NCBI GenBank assembly: GCA_036521075.1
Contig: DATDIL010000165.1
Location: 1 to 64,000 of the forward strand
Reading direction: 5' to 3'
Origin: DAIDKA01 sp036521075
Lineage (GTDB): Bacteria > Pseudomonadota > Gammaproteobacteria > Steroidobacterales > Steroidobacteraceae
Length of the DNA stretch: 64,000 nucleotides
Of the stretch, positions 16,819 through 26,133 are shown piece by piece. The notes below the pieces were generated by a model that saw only the letters and a program-made list of their open reading frames with translations, made no database searches and was not told the DNA's origin. How positions within the stretch are numbered: position 1 is the stretch's first letter; each line of letters opens with the position of its first letter. The position numbers and the translations under genes were made by a program.

Positions 16819-19168
16819 TCACCTCCGGCATATCCTGGCCGCAGCTGCGGATGTAGGCACGGTGCTCCTGCAATTTCGCCTCCGTATAGGCTTTCAGCTG
16901 CTGCCCGCGCGCACCCGCATGCGGCAGACGCACCACCGCATCGTGCGCCAGGTGATATCTGTCCATGTCATTCAGCACGGTCATGTCGAACGGTGTGGTG
17001 ATCGTGCCCTCTTCCTTGTAACCGCGCACATGCAGGTTCTGGCTGCCGCGACGCCGATAGGTCAGCTTGTGGACCAACGACGGATAGCCGTGAAAGGCGA
17101 AGACAATGGGTTTGTCCGTCGTGAACAGCGCGTCAAACTGCGCATCGGTCAGGCCATGCGGGTGTTCCGAGTCGGGCTGCAGTTTCATCAGATCGACCAC
17201 GTTGACCACGCGAATTTTCAGATCCGGCAGGTACGCTCGCAGTATCGATACGGCCGCCAGGATCTCCAGTGTGGGTACATCACCGGCGCATGCCATCACC
17301 AGATCCGTTTCAGCGCCCTGATCATTGCTGGCCCAGGACCACACGCCAATTCCGGCGGCGCAGTGCGCGCTCGCCGCATCCATCGAAAGCCACTGCGGCG
17401 CCGGATGCTTGCCGGCCACGACGACGTTGACGTAGTGACGACTGCGCAGGCAATGATCCATCACCGATAGCAGGCAGTTTGCGTCCGGCGGCAGATAGAC
17501 CCGGACGATTTGCGCCTTCTTGTTCACCACATGATCCAGGAAGCCGGGATCCTGGTGCGTAAAGCCATTGTGGTCCTGGCGCCAGACATGGGAGCTGAGC
17601 AGATAGTTCAGCGAGGCGATGGGCTTGCGCCACGGCAGGCCGCGCGTAATCTTCAGCCACTTCGCGTGCTGGTTGAACATCGAATCGACGACGTGAATGA
17701 AGGCCTCGTAGCAGTTGAACAGGCCGTGCCGTCCGGTGAGCAGATAGCCCTCGAGCCAGCCCTCGCATTGATGTTCGCTCAACATCTCCAGTACGCGACC
17801 GGCGGGTGCCAGGAATGCATCCCCCGCCTGCGTGCGCGCCTGCCACTGCCGGTTGGTCGCCTCGAATACCGTCTCCAGCCGATTGGATACGGTTTCATCC
17901 GGACCGAACAACCGGAAGTTTTGCCGGTTCAGCGTTATGACATCCCGAAGGAATGCGCCAAGAGTGAAGGTATCACTGGCCCGCGTGCGGCCCGGGCCCG
18001 CCACCGGCACTGCATAGCTGCGGTAATCGGGCAGCTTCAGATCACGCAGCAGTAGCCCGCCATTGGCATTCGGGTTCGAGCCCATGCGACGCGAGCCCGA
18101 AGGGGCGAGGTCGGCCAGCTCAGACAGCAGCCGGCCACCGCGGTCGAATAGCTCCTCGGGACGATAACTGTGCAGCCAGTCCGAAAGCTGCTGCAGATGC
18201 TGTGGATTCGTAGCCGGGTCCGTCAATGGCACCTGGTGGGCGCGAAAGGTCCCTTCGACCTGCTTGCCATCCACAACCTTGGGCCCGGTCCACCCCTTGG
18301 GAGTGTCCAGGACAATCACCGGCCAGCGCGGCCGCCCAAGGGTTTCTCCGGCGCGGCAACGCCGCTGAATCGACAGAATCTGTGCCAGCACAATGTCCAG
18401 CGTCTGTGCCATGTCCCGGTGTACGAGTTGCGGTTCGTGGCCGCGTACGAAATACGGTGTCCAGCCGTAGCCGCGCAGCAATTCGGCCAGCTCATCCGGT
18501 TCGATGCGGGCGAGTACCGTGGGATTGGCGATCTTGTAGCCGTTGAGGTGCAGGATCGGCAGCACCGCGCCATCCGCAATGGGATTGAGGAACTTGTTCG
18601 AGTGCCAGGCCGTGGCGAGTGGCCCGGTTTCGGCCTCTCCGTCCCCGATCACACAGGCCACAATCAGATTCGGATTGTCGAGGACGGCACCAAATGCATG
18701 ACTCAATGAATAACCCAGCTCCCCGCCCTCATGAATTGAGCCGGGGCATTCGGGCGATACATGACTCGGGATGCCGCCGGGGAACGAGAACTGCCTGAAC
18801 AGCCGCTTCAGCCCCGGCTCGTCCTGAGAAACTTGCGGATAAATCTCGCTGTACGTGCCCTCCAGGTAAGTGTTCGCGACCAGCGCCGGGCCGCCATGAC
18901 CAGGCCCGGAAATGTAGATCATGTTGAGGTCATGCTGCTTGATGAGCCGATTCAGATGAACATAGATGAAGTTCTGACCTGGCGTGGTCCCCCAATGCCC
19001 CAGCAGCATCGGCTTGATATGCGACGGCTCCAGGGGCTGATGCAGCAGCGGATTGTCATAAAGGTAGATCTGGCCCACGCACAGATAGTTGGCGGCGCGC
19101 CAGTACGCGTCCATCCGGCGCAGCATTTCGTCCGCAACCGGCTCGAGGGGCAGCACGTTGGTATTCAT
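16796..19168 (-). CDS. xfp: xylulose-5-phosphate/fructose-6-phosphate phosphoketolase
   Basis: A 790-residue TPP enzyme of normal family length that splits xylulose-5-P or fructose-6-P with phosphate into acetyl phosphate and an aldose phosphate. Family signatures are clear: LLGHWGTTPGQNFIYVHLNR near residues 57-76, ISGPGHGGPA, SPECPGSIHEGGELGYSLSH, and the TPP motif GDGEAETGPLATAWHSNKF ending near HLNGYKI. Its ATG overlaps the acetate kinase stop (ATGA), so the two form a coupled pair in which acetate kinase turns the acetyl phosphate into acetate plus ATP. Confidence 0.96.
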   Translation of the reverse strand: MNTNVLPLEPVADEMLRRMDAYWRAANYLCVGQIYLYDNPLLHQPLEPSHIKPMLLGHWGTTPGQNFIYVHLNRLIKQHDLNMIYISGPGHGGPALVANTYLEGTYSEIYPQVSQDEPGLKRLFRQFSFPGGIPSHVSPECPGSIHEGGELGYSLSHAFGAVLDNPNLIVACVIGDGEAETGPLATAWHSNKFLNPIADGAVLPILHLNGYKIANPTVLARIEPDELAELLRGYGWTPYFVRGHEPQLVHRDMAQTLDIVLAQILSIQRRCRAGETLGRPRWPVIVLDTPKGWTGPKVVDGKQVEGTFRAHQVPLTDPATNPQHLQQLSDWLHSYRPEELFDRGGRLLSELADLAPSGSRRMGSNPNANGGLLLRDLKLPDYRSYAVPVAGPGRTRASDTFTLGAFLRDVITLNRQNFRLFGPDETVSNRLETVFEATNRQWQARTQAGDAFLAPAGRVLEMLSEHQCEGWLEGYLLTGRHGLFNCYEAFIHVVDSMFNQHAKWLKITRGLPWRKPIASLNYLLSSHVWRQDHNGFTHQDPGFLDHVVNKKAQIVRVYLPPDANCLLSVMDHCLRSRHYVNVVVAGKHPAPQWLSMDAASAHCAAGIGVWSWASNDQGAETDLVMACAGDVPTLEILAAVSILRAYLPDLKIRVVNVVDLMKLQPDSEHPHGLTDAQFDALFTTDKPIVFAFHGYPSLVHKLTYRRRGSQNLHVRGYKEEGTITTPFDMTVLNDMDRYHLAHDAVVRLPHAGARGQQLKAYTEAKLQEHRAYIRSCGQDMPEVINWTWKD

Positions 19169-20373
19169 GGCGATGCAGTGTCCGCGTGCAGTATGTCCCA
19201 GGCGTGACGGGCCATCATCAAGTCCTCATCCGTTGGGATGACCCAGGCCGAGGGAGTGCTGCCCGGGTGCGTGATACAGGTGGCGCCGGTTTCATTGGCC
19301 CGCGCATCCAGTGCCATGCCAAGCCAGGCGGCGTCCTCGCATACGCGCTGGCGGATCCTCGCAGCGTGCTCACCGATACCACCCGTGAACACCAGCGCAT
19401 CGAGCCCGTGCAGCGCCGCGGCCAAAGAACCCAATTCCAGCCCGATTCGATAGACGAACAGCTCAACGGCCTCAGCCGCCCGCGGATCCTGCGTGGACAA
19501 CAGCACCTGCATGTCATCACTGATTCCGGATACGCCCATCAATCCGGACTCCTCGTTGAGGAGCCTGGATATCTGTGCCGCATCCATGCCCTTGTGTTGC
19601 ATCAGATACAGCACGACGCCTGGATCAAGGCTTCCGCAGCGCCGGCTCATGGGCAGACCGTCCAGCGGCGTGAAGCCCATGGTCGTGGCGACGCTGTGGC
19701 CGTCGCGCAGCGCGCACATGCTCGCGCCGCTCCCCAGATGCGCGATAATGATCCGCCCCGATGCCGCCGCCGACCCCATGACATCGGGCAGTGCTGCGGC
19801 GATGTACTCGTAGGAAATGCCGTGAAAGCCGAAGCGGCGCACGCCTTCCTGGGCCAGCTTGCGCGGCAATGCAAAGGCGGTGGCGGTGGCGGATTGGGTG
19901 CGGTGAAAGGCCGTGTCAAAACACACAATTTGTGGCATTTCCGGGTGCGTTTGGGACAGGCAGGTGATCGCCGCGAGCGCGGGTGGTTGGTGCAATGGCG
20001 CCAGGGGAATCAGTCGCGTGAGCTCCTCGGTGACGTGCGCCGTGACGCGCACGGGCGCGGTGAAATGGCTGCCACCGTGAACGATGCGATGAACCGCTGC
20101 GAGGACCTTGCGCGTTGCGTCGTGACGATCCAGGAGCGCCACCAGGCGCCTCAGGACACACTGATGAGTGGCGCCTTCGGCAAGATATTCATCAACGAGC
20201 GACTCCCCATCGGCGCTCTGCGCAACGAAATGCGGACGATGCCCGACTCCAGAACACTCGCCGCTGCACTTCAGCGCTGCGCGGCTTGGCCTCGCGGCAG
20301 CTGAAAACACCGCGAACTTGAAGCTCGAGGAACCCACATTGAGAACGAGGATTGAATCATCGTCCGCCAACAC
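19165..20373 (-). CDS. ackA: acetate kinase
   Basis: About 402 residues of the acetate/butyrate kinase family. The N-terminal phosphate motif is LVLNVGSSSFKF; VHRIVHGGSHF, CFDTAFHRT, RRFGFHGISYEY, IAHLGSGASMCA and FTGGIGEHAARIR follow in the expected order. With phosphoketolase it forms an acetyl-phosphate/ATP shunt. A GAGGAG sequence at 20377-20382 supports a start at GTG 20373 or TTG 20370. An earlier GTG at 20400 overlaps the methyltransferase stop (TAGTG) and would make the coupling even tighter. Either way it continues the same operon as the upstream methyltransferase. Confidence 0.95.
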   Translation of the reverse strand: MLADDDSILVLNVGSSSFKFAVFSAAARPSRAALKCSGECSGVGHRPHFVAQSADGESLVDEYLAEGATHQCVLRRLVALLDRHDATRKVLAAVHRIVHGGSHFTAPVRVTAHVTEELTRLIPLAPLHQPPALAAITCLSQTHPEMPQIVCFDTAFHRTQSATATAFALPRKLAQEGVRRFGFHGISYEYIAAALPDVMGSAAASGRIIIAHLGSGASMCALRDGHSVATTMGFTPLDGLPMSRRCGSLDPGVVLYLMQHKGMDAAQISRLLNEESGLMGVSGISDDMQVLLSTQDPRAAEAVELFVYRIGLELGSLAAALHGLDALVFTGGIGEHAARIRQRVCEDAAWLGMALDARANETGATCITHPGSTPSAWVIPTDEDLMMARHAWDILHADTASP

Positions 20374-20399
20374 AATCTCCTCGGTATCGATTCCATACA

Positions 20400-21278
20400 C
20401 TACCCCGGACGGCCTACCATATCCACATGCCCGACCCGCAAGCTGGATCGACCGTCATCGATATGGGCGCGGCGCAGCTTGCGCCAGGCGCGCAGCATGC
20501 CGGTTCTGGTGGGCGCGATTTCGCACGCCGCCTCGAACCAACCCTCGACCAGAGCATATTGGAGAGCGGCATGGTCGGCTCCGAGGCACCAGTCACTGGG
20601 TGCACAGTGGACCCGGTAGCCGTGCTCGCCGAGGATTTCTGCAGCGGTGCTGGCCGCCCCGGGCCCCAGCGCCAAGCCAAAGCCCTTGTCGCTGCGCTGA
20701 TGCTGATTGACGAGCTCGCGAACTGCCTGATCTTCCGCCTCCACCGGATCGCAGTCGATGCGACCATCGTAAGTGAGGGTGAACCACACGGCTGCCCCGA
20801 CCGCGGCCGCGCGCCGCATCAGCATGCGCAGCCAAGGCTCCGAAACAAGATCCAGCAACGCCGATGCCGTGAGCAGCACGCCGCGGTGCAGCGGCAGTCG
20901 ATCGAGCTGTACCGCAAGATCCAGCGCGAGGCTTCTGACCCGACATTCAAAGCGCTCGCCCTGCACGGCAAGCTGCGCGCCCGATGCCGTGAAGTGACAT
21001 TGCGTTGAACGTGACCAGGCGCGTATCTGCTGTCGCGTGGCCGCAAGCAGCAACGGATCACGCTCCACCAGCAGCCAGTCCTGCGCGCCTGCCAGCAGCG
21101 GCGCGGCGTAGCGCAGGTTGGCGCCCGTTCCGGCACCGAGATCGATAATTTCAGCCCGCGCGTGCTGCGACGGTCTGTCGCCAAGCGCCTCGCGCAACAA
21201 CCCGACCAGGCGCGCGGCGCGGGAGCTGGCATCGAGAGGTTCGCGCAGGGCAAGCCAATGCGTCGAAAAGCTGCTCAC
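20400..21278 (-). CDS. class I SAM-dependent methyltransferase
   Basis: About 292 residues. The SAM-binding motif I reads IIDLGAGTGANLRYAAPLL, followed by an acidic loop (LLVERDPLLL) and a C-terminal part matching no well-known substrate class. GTG 21278 was chosen because it starts 2 bp after the stop of the upstream gene and keeps motif I near residue 50; an in-frame GTG at 21317 would overlap that gene. It belongs to the cluster with the LTA-synthase-like protein, CDP-alcohol phosphatidyltransferase and pterin-type enzymes, and is followed without a gap by acetate kinase. The substrate is unknown. Confidence 0.8.
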   Translation of the reverse strand: MSSFSTHWLALREPLDASSRAARLVGLLREALGDRPSQHARAEIIDLGAGTGANLRYAAPLLAGAQDWLLVERDPLLLAATRQQIRAWSRSTQCHFTASGAQLAVQGERFECRVRSLALDLAVQLDRLPLHRGVLLTASALLDLVSEPWLRMLMRRAAAVGAAVWFTLTYDGRIDCDPVEAEDQAVRELVNQHQRSDKGFGLALGPGAASTAAEILGEHGYRVHCAPSDWCLGADHAALQYALVEGWFEAACEIAPTRTGMLRAWRKLRRAHIDDGRSSLRVGHVDMVGRPG

Positions 21279-21280
21279 GG

Positions 21281-22909
21281 CTAATGCGCCGGGGCACCAA
21301 AGGCGGCAACGGACCACGGCCCCAGCTCATTCATCGTGCCCGCCGTGGGCCTGATCGGCACCAGGCCCGGACGAAAGCCATCCGCCTGCCATGCCGCGAG
21401 GATCGCGGGTGAACTGGCAATCACGTGCACGGGCACATCCCAGGAGGCGCCCTCACCGCTCACGCTTGCCGCAGGCTGATGGTCGCCAAGGAGGATCATC
21501 ACGAAGTTGGCGTTCGGTCGAGCCCGCAGGTAACTGCTCAGGGTGTCGAAGAAATACCCGACCGAACTCACGTAGGCCTTGCCCAAGTCGGTCCACACGG
21601 GTGTGCGGGTCAGTGAACGGCGCAGCGGATCAGCATCGAAGGGCCGTGCGGTAAGTATGCGCTGCCAGTCGGACTGCAGCGGCGGCGTCGGCTCGAATGG
21701 CATATGCGTCGAGACCGTCGGAAAAAATACGAAGACGGGTTTTCGGGGTCGTGGCTGCAGTTCCCGGGAGTCGAGCGCTGCGAGTGAAAACTGATCGGGT
21801 ATGCGCCACCATCCGAATCCGGGACCGTGATAATCCAGGGCATCCGTGCCATAAATCTTGTCGAACCCGTAAAACGCACCCTCGGGCCAACTCTCGCGCA
21901 GTCCTGGCATGACGGCAACGGTGCGATAGCCTGCGCTCTTGAACAGCGACACCAGCGTCGGCCGGGATGTTTGTGTCATCAGCAGCGCATAGTGGTCCAT
22001 GTCGCGAACCTCAACACCTGACAATACGCTCAAATGCGCGAGCACCGAGCCGCCGCCAAAGGTCGGCGAGGTGACGAATGCCGAGACCACTCCGCGACCG
22101 GTATCGTGAATCGCCTGCGCCAGACGCGCGCGCGCCGGCCGCAGCGCGCGCTCAAATTCGGGTCGGTCGAACGTGGCGCTGCCGTACGATTCCATGAAGA
22201 TGAGCAGTACGTCACTGCGATCCAACCGCGCCAAATTCGACTGCATGGGCGGTGAGGCCGGCAGACTGCGCTTCGCCAAGCCTGACACCGCATCCACGAT
22301 CCGCACGATCTGCGCGGTATAGGAGCTGCTCACGGGAATGGAGATGCGCGGAAACGGGAGTATGCCAAGGGTACGCTGCAGGCTGAAAATGCCGAACAGC
22401 ACCAGCCCCGCTGCGCCGAATCCCAGCCGTGCCCGCCGATACATTCGCAAGGACGCATCGACCTGACCCAGCGACCAGCGCGCGATCAGGTACAGCGTCA
22501 CGAGTACGATGATGGCGCCGACACATACGCCCGCGACCGCCCAGGGTGATGCCACGCGCACCAGCATGGCCGTAACGGCCGCGAACTGCGGGGCATCCCA
22601 GTACAGGTTGATATCCCGTCCGTACAGGGCGGATACCGTGACATCGGTGTAGCGTCCCACTCCGAACAGGACGACCAGCACCGACAATGCCGTGAGCACA
22701 CCGGGCCGAGTGCGTCCGAACCAGGCATTTGAAATGGACAGTGCCAGCAACAGCACCGCAAGTTCTACCGACAGTTCCCCCGGCCAATGCACACCCAGCG
22801 TCGGCCAGACATTGTGAAAGGTGACCGACGCGTTCAGCACAATGACGGCAAGCAGCACGCAGGCTGCCTGCCGCAGTCGCTGCCGGGTATCAACGGGAAT
22901 TGGCTTCAT
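21281..22909 (-). CDS. LTA-synthase-like, sulfatase-fold membrane protein
   Basis: About 542 residues. Four or five transmembrane segments fill the first 190 residues. An extracytoplasmic alkaline-phosphatase/sulfatase-fold domain follows, with LLIFMESYGSATFD (metal/nucleophile region), SPTFGGGSVLAHLSVLSG and the metal-binding GDHQPA near the C-terminus. This layout is that of lipoteichoic acid synthase and phosphoethanolamine/phosphoglycerol transferases, which move phospho-alcohol head groups from lipids to surface acceptors. In a Gram-negative context it probably decorates a glycan or lipid. ATG 22909 gives a 20-bp overlap with the upstream gene; ATG 22933 is possible. Confidence 0.82.
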   Translation of the reverse strand: MKPIPVDTRQRLRQAACVLLAVIVLNASVTFHNVWPTLGVHWPGELSVELAVLLLALSISNAWFGRTRPGVLTALSVLVVLFGVGRYTDVTVSALYGRDINLYWDAPQFAAVTAMLVRVASPWAVAGVCVGAIIVLVTLYLIARWSLGQVDASLRMYRRARLGFGAAGLVLFGIFSLQRTLGILPFPRISIPVSSSYTAQIVRIVDAVSGLAKRSLPASPPMQSNLARLDRSDVLLIFMESYGSATFDRPEFERALRPARARLAQAIHDTGRGVVSAFVTSPTFGGGSVLAHLSVLSGVEVRDMDHYALLMTQTSRPTLVSLFKSAGYRTVAVMPGLRESWPEGAFYGFDKIYGTDALDYHGPGFGWWRIPDQFSLAALDSRELQPRPRKPVFVFFPTVSTHMPFEPTPPLQSDWQRILTARPFDADPLRRSLTRTPVWTDLGKAYVSSVGYFFDTLSSYLRARPNANFVMILLGDHQPAASVSGEGASWDVPVHVIASSPAILAAWQADGFRPGLVPIRPTAGTMNELGPWSVAAFGAPAH

Positions 22910-23630
22910 TCGGCGAAAGCAACCATACAACATCCTTCAGGAAAGACAGCATCAGCGCACCAAGCGCGATCGCGGCCACCGGCGCACTCACGGCCGCCGG
23001 TACAAAGGGCGCGACGGTCACGATGAGGGCCACGACCTGCGCGACTGCCACGGCTTTGCGCCGCCGACTGGATGGTAGCGGGCGGCGCAGCGCGGGCAGT
23101 GCCGTGCCGGCCGCGACGAATGCGTAACGCAGCAGTCCGGAGCCCAGCACCCACACGCCCGCCTTGCCAAACTGCCAGGCCAGTACGGCCAGCACCATGA
23201 TCAGCAGGGCATCAGTCTCCATGTCAAAGCGCGCACCAAAGGCGCTCGCCAGGGACATGCGACGGGCCAGCCAGCCGTCGACGCCATCCAGCACGGCGAT
23301 CCCACTCGCCACTGCCGTGACCGATGCCGCCAAGGCGATGTCAGCCCTCTCCCCGATCAGGCCGGCCAGCAAGGCGACCAGCGTGCCACGGATGAGGGTT
23401 ACCTGGTTGGCCGCCCCGAAGGAGCTGTATGGATGGTGTTTCGGCAATCCGCTCAGCACCAGCACTGCGCCCACCGCGTACACGGCCAGCGCCTTCGGCA
23501 GGTAGGAGGCGCCCAGACCGAGCCGATACGTGCAAAGCCCGGCGACCACCCCGATCAGCAGCGCAGCCGCTAATATGCACAGCAGCGCACTGCGCAGAAG
23601 GCCGTGAGGCGCGGCCCGTGCCATCGACAT
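22890..23630 (-). CDS. CDP-alcohol phosphatidyltransferase family membrane enzyme
   Basis: About 246 residues with six or so hydrophobic segments and the complete family signature DG-x2-AR-x8-G-x3-D-x3-D, seen as DGWLARRMSLASAFGARFD then METD. The family joins a CDP-activated alcohol or diacylglycerol to a second alcohol at the membrane. The exact substrates are not predictable here. It is first in a minus-strand run with the LTA-synthase-like protein, the methyltransferase and the acetate kinase/phosphoketolase pair. Its start (ATG 23630, or 23624) is only about 27 bp from the divergent dehydrogenase start, so the promoters must overlap. Confidence 0.88.
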   Translation of the reverse strand: MSMARAAPHGLLRSALLCILAAALLIGVVAGLCTYRLGLGASYLPKALAVYAVGAVLVLSGLPKHHPYSSFGAANQVTLIRGTLVALLAGLIGERADIALAASVTAVASGIAVLDGVDGWLARRMSLASAFGARFDMETDALLIMVLAVLAWQFGKAGVWVLGSGLLRYAFVAAGTALPALRRPLPSSRRRKAVAVAQVVALIVTVAPFVPAAVSAPVAAIALGALMLSFLKDVVWLLSPNEANSR

Positions 23631-23657
23631 GGTGATACCCAAACTTCAGGAGGTCCT

Positions 23658-24635
23658 ATGAGCAGCGACGATACGCTCGCGTTCTGGATCGCAGCGCCAG
23701 GGCGCGGCGAACTGCGCCGCGAAGCGCTGCCGTCGCCCGGCGCTGGGGAGGCCAGTGTACGGACACTTTACAGCGGTGTCAGCCGTGGGACCGAGGCAAT
23801 CGTGTTCGGCGGCCACGTGCCCAGGGGCGAATACGAGCGGATGCGGGCGCCCTTTCAGGCCGGCCAGTTTCCCGCTCCCGTCAAGTACGGGTACAGCAAC
23901 GTCGGCCGGGTCATGCACGGGCCGCCCGACCTTGCCGGCAAAGACGTCTTCTGCCTGTATCCGCACCAGCAACGCTACATCGTTCCGTGTGCGGCACTTT
24001 ACCTGCTGCCCGCATCGATTCCAGCGGCTCGGGCGGTATTGGCGGCGAATCTCGAGACCGCGCTCAATGGACTGTGGGACTCCGGCGCGGGTCCCGGTGA
24101 CCGCATCACGGTGATCGGCGCCGGAAGCGTCGGCTGCCTCGCCGCATGGCTCGCGGCACGGATTGCGGGCTGCGCGGTGGAGCTGGTCGACATCAATCCC
24201 CAGCGCGAACCGATCGCACAGGCCCTGGGAGTGCGATTCGCCCTACCGGCCCGCGCAACGCCCGAAGCGGACATTGTGTTACATGCGAGTGGTGCCGCCG
24301 AGGGGTTGTCACTGGCCATGCGTCTGGCCGGATTCGAAGCGACCGTCATCGAACTGAGCTGGTACGGTGATCAAGCCGTGACGCTCGCGCTGGGCGAGGC
24401 CTTTCATGCGCGGCGACTGACGCTGAAGTCCTCCCAGGTGGGTAGCGTGGCCCAGTCGCACCGTGCGCGCTGGAGCCTGCGACGCCGCATGGAGCTTGCG
24501 CTGTCGCTGCTCGCCGATCCGGCGCTCGACATCCTCATCAGCAGCGAAGGCCGATTCGAGGAGCTGCCGCAGACCCTGGAGCGCATCGCGCGCACACCGG
24601 GTGATGTCATCATGCATCGGGTGCGCTACGACTGA
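23658..24635 (+). CDS. BchC-like zinc-independent MDR dehydrogenase
   Basis: A 325-residue medium-chain dehydrogenase. The N-terminal GroES-like half has TLYSGVSRGTEAIVFGG, resembling the chlorophyllide dehydrogenase BchC branch and lacking the usual Cys/His catalytic zinc ligands. The Rossmann half carries ITVIGAGSVGCLAAWLAA and an acidic residue in VELVDINPQRE, favouring NAD. A perfect AGGAGGT ribosome-binding site lies 5 bp upstream of ATG 23658. It is followed by the pterin-synthase homologue and glycosyltransferase on the same strand. The annotation 'alcohol dehydrogenase' should be read loosely; the substrate is unknown. Confidence 0.82.
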   Translation: MSSDDTLAFWIAAPGRGELRREALPSPGAGEASVRTLYSGVSRGTEAIVFGGHVPRGEYERMRAPFQAGQFPAPVKYGYSNVGRVMHGPPDLAGKDVFCLYPHQQRYIVPCAALYLLPASIPAARAVLAANLETALNGLWDSGAGPGDRITVIGAGSVGCLAAWLAARIAGCAVELVDINPQREPIAQALGVRFALPARATPEADIVLHASGAAEGLSLAMRLAGFEATVIELSWYGDQAVTLALGEAFHARRLTLKSSQVGSVAQSHRARWSLRRRMELALSLLADPALDILISSEGRFEELPQTLERIARTPGDVIMHRVRYD

Positions 24636-24667
24636 ACCACGGGCCCAGGAACTCCAAGGAGCGGATC

Positions 24668-25075
24668 ATGTATACGGTTTGTGTTCGCGATCACATGATG
24701 ATCGCCCACAGCTTCTCCGGCGCCGTGTTCGGTCCCGCACAGCGGCTGCACGGCGCAACCTACGTGGTGGACGTCGAATTCCGACGCCCCGAACTGGACG
24801 AAAATGGCATCGTCGTGGACATCGGTCTTGCGGGCACAGTCCTGCACGAGACCCTGGCGGCGATGAACTACCGCAATCTGGATGCGGAAGCGGATTTCGC
24901 CGGCCGCAACACCACCACCGAGTTCCTTGCCAGGACTGTCTTCGAACGATTGCGCCAAGCGATTCGCGACGGACGGCTCGGGACCTCGGCAGCCGCCGTC
25001 AGCGTGTTGCGCGTTACGTTGCACGAATCGCATGTCGCCTGGGCGGCATTCGAGGGCGAGCTCAACGCGCGATGA
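24668..25075 (+). CDS. degenerate 6-pyruvoyl-tetrahydropterin synthase/QueD homologue
   Basis: A 135-residue protein of the PTPS/QueD fold. Zinc-site His14 (MIAHSFSG) and His28 (LHGATY) are present, but the usual HGH is HGA, so the third zinc ligand is Ala30. The catalytic Cys that normally precedes HGH is absent (FGPAQRLHG), and the Asp-His pair of the relay near LDHxxLN is replaced by MNYRNLD. The TSE-like NTTTEFLA and the substrate-binding Glu in LHESHVAW remain, so pterin-type binding may persist while the standard chemistry does not. AAGGAG lies upstream of ATG 24668. Its stop overlaps the glycosyltransferase start (ATGA). Confidence 0.82.
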   Translation: MYTVCVRDHMMIAHSFSGAVFGPAQRLHGATYVVDVEFRRPELDENGIVVDIGLAGTVLHETLAAMNYRNLDAEADFAGRNTTTEFLARTVFERLRQAIRDGRLGTSAAAVSVLRVTLHESHVAWAAFEGELNAR

Positions 25076-26133
25076 GTGTGCGTTCGCTGCAATTCGTAAT
25101 CCCCGGGGACCTGCAGGCGCCCACCGGCGGGTACGTCTATGACCGCCGCATGATCGCGGGTCTGCGCAACCTCGGCTGGCAGGTAACGCTCCACACCCTG
25201 GAGGGGAGTTTTCCTCATCCCACCGCCGCGGCGCTCGAGCACGCGCAGGCAATATTCGCCCGCCTGCCGGATCAGGCACTGGTACTGGTGGATGGTCTGG
25301 CACTGGGCGCAATGCCGCATGTCGTGCATCCGCACGCCCAACGCCTGCGGCTCCTGGCGCTCATCCATCATCCGCTCGCCGCGGAAAGCGGGCTTGCACC
25401 CCAGCAGGCGCTCGATCTGGCCCGTTCGGAGAGCTTGGCGCTTCAGGCGATGCGGCGGGTGCTGGTCACCAGCCATGCCACCCAGCGGGTCCTGCTCGCG
25501 TACGGGGTCGACCCCGCACGGGTGTCGGTCGTGGAACCGGGAACCGATGCGGCACCGCTCGCGCCGCGCCGTCGCGGCACTGTTCTCAACATGCTGTGTG
25601 TCGCGACGCTCACCCCGCGAAAGGGTCACGATCTGCTGTTCGAGGCCCTGATGCCGTTGCCTGCGCACTGGCAGCTGACTTGTGTCGGCAGCCTGACCCG
25701 TTCGCCGGCAACCGTCGAGGCGCTGCGGCAGCAGTTGCGACGACTCAGGTTGGACCGGCAGGTCGTACTGGCCGGTGAAGTCGACAGCGCCGCGCTCGCG
25801 CAGTTGTACGCGCAGGCCAATGTGTTCGTCCTGCCGACTCGCTTCGAGGGCTATGGCATGGCCGTCGCCGAGGCCCTCGCGCGCGGACTGCCGGTGATCA
25901 GCACACGGGTCGGGGCCATCCCGCAACTGGTCGGGTCGCGGGCTGGAGTGCTGGTGGCAGCCGAAGATGTGGAGATGCTGCGTGCGGCGCTCGATCGGGT
26001 TCTGTCGGAACCGGATCTACTCGATTGCCTGGCCATGGGTGCGCAGGCGGTCCGCGGCACGCTGCCTCGTTGGCCGGACGCCTGTGCACTGATGTCTGGT
26101 GTTCTACAGAACGCGTCGGATCATGGTGGCTGA
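25072..26133 (+). CDS. GT4-family glycosyltransferase
   Basis: A 353-residue retaining glycosyltransferase of the GT-B fold. The N-terminal half opens with FVIPGDLQAPTGGYVYDRRM (acceptor-side glycine loop). The C-terminal donor half has LCVATLTPRKGHDLLFEAL and the EX7E motif in RFEGYGMAVAEALARGLPVI (about residues 255-275). No signal peptide or membrane span is seen, so it acts on the cytoplasmic face. ATG 25072 overlaps the preceding stop by 4 bases. The 3' end overlaps the convergent RibD-like gene by 30 bp. Donor and acceptor are unknown; in context it may glycosylate the product of the pterin-type/dehydrogenase steps or a lipid. Confidence 0.88.
   Translation: MSVRSLQFVIPGDLQAPTGGYVYDRRMIAGLRNLGWQVTLHTLEGSFPHPTAAALEHAQAIFARLPDQALVLVDGLALGAMPHVVHPHAQRLRLLALIHHPLAAESGLAPQQALDLARSESLALQAMRRVLVTSHATQRVLLAYGVDPARVSVVEPGTDAAPLAPRRRGTVLNMLCVATLTPRKGHDLLFEALMPLPAHWQLTCVGSLTRSPATVEALRQQLRRLRLDRQVVLAGEVDSAALAQLYAQANVFVLPTRFEGYGMAVAEALARGLPVISTRVGAIPQLVGSRAGVLVAAEDVEMLRAALDRVLSEPDLLDCLAMGAQAVRGTLPRWPDACALMSGVLQNASDHGG

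Noticed and set aside
24463..25071. 600-bp in-frame extension upstream of the glycosyltransferase
   Set aside because: It overlaps the dehydrogenase end and the PTPS-like gene in another frame; the ATGA overlap at 25072 is the natural start.
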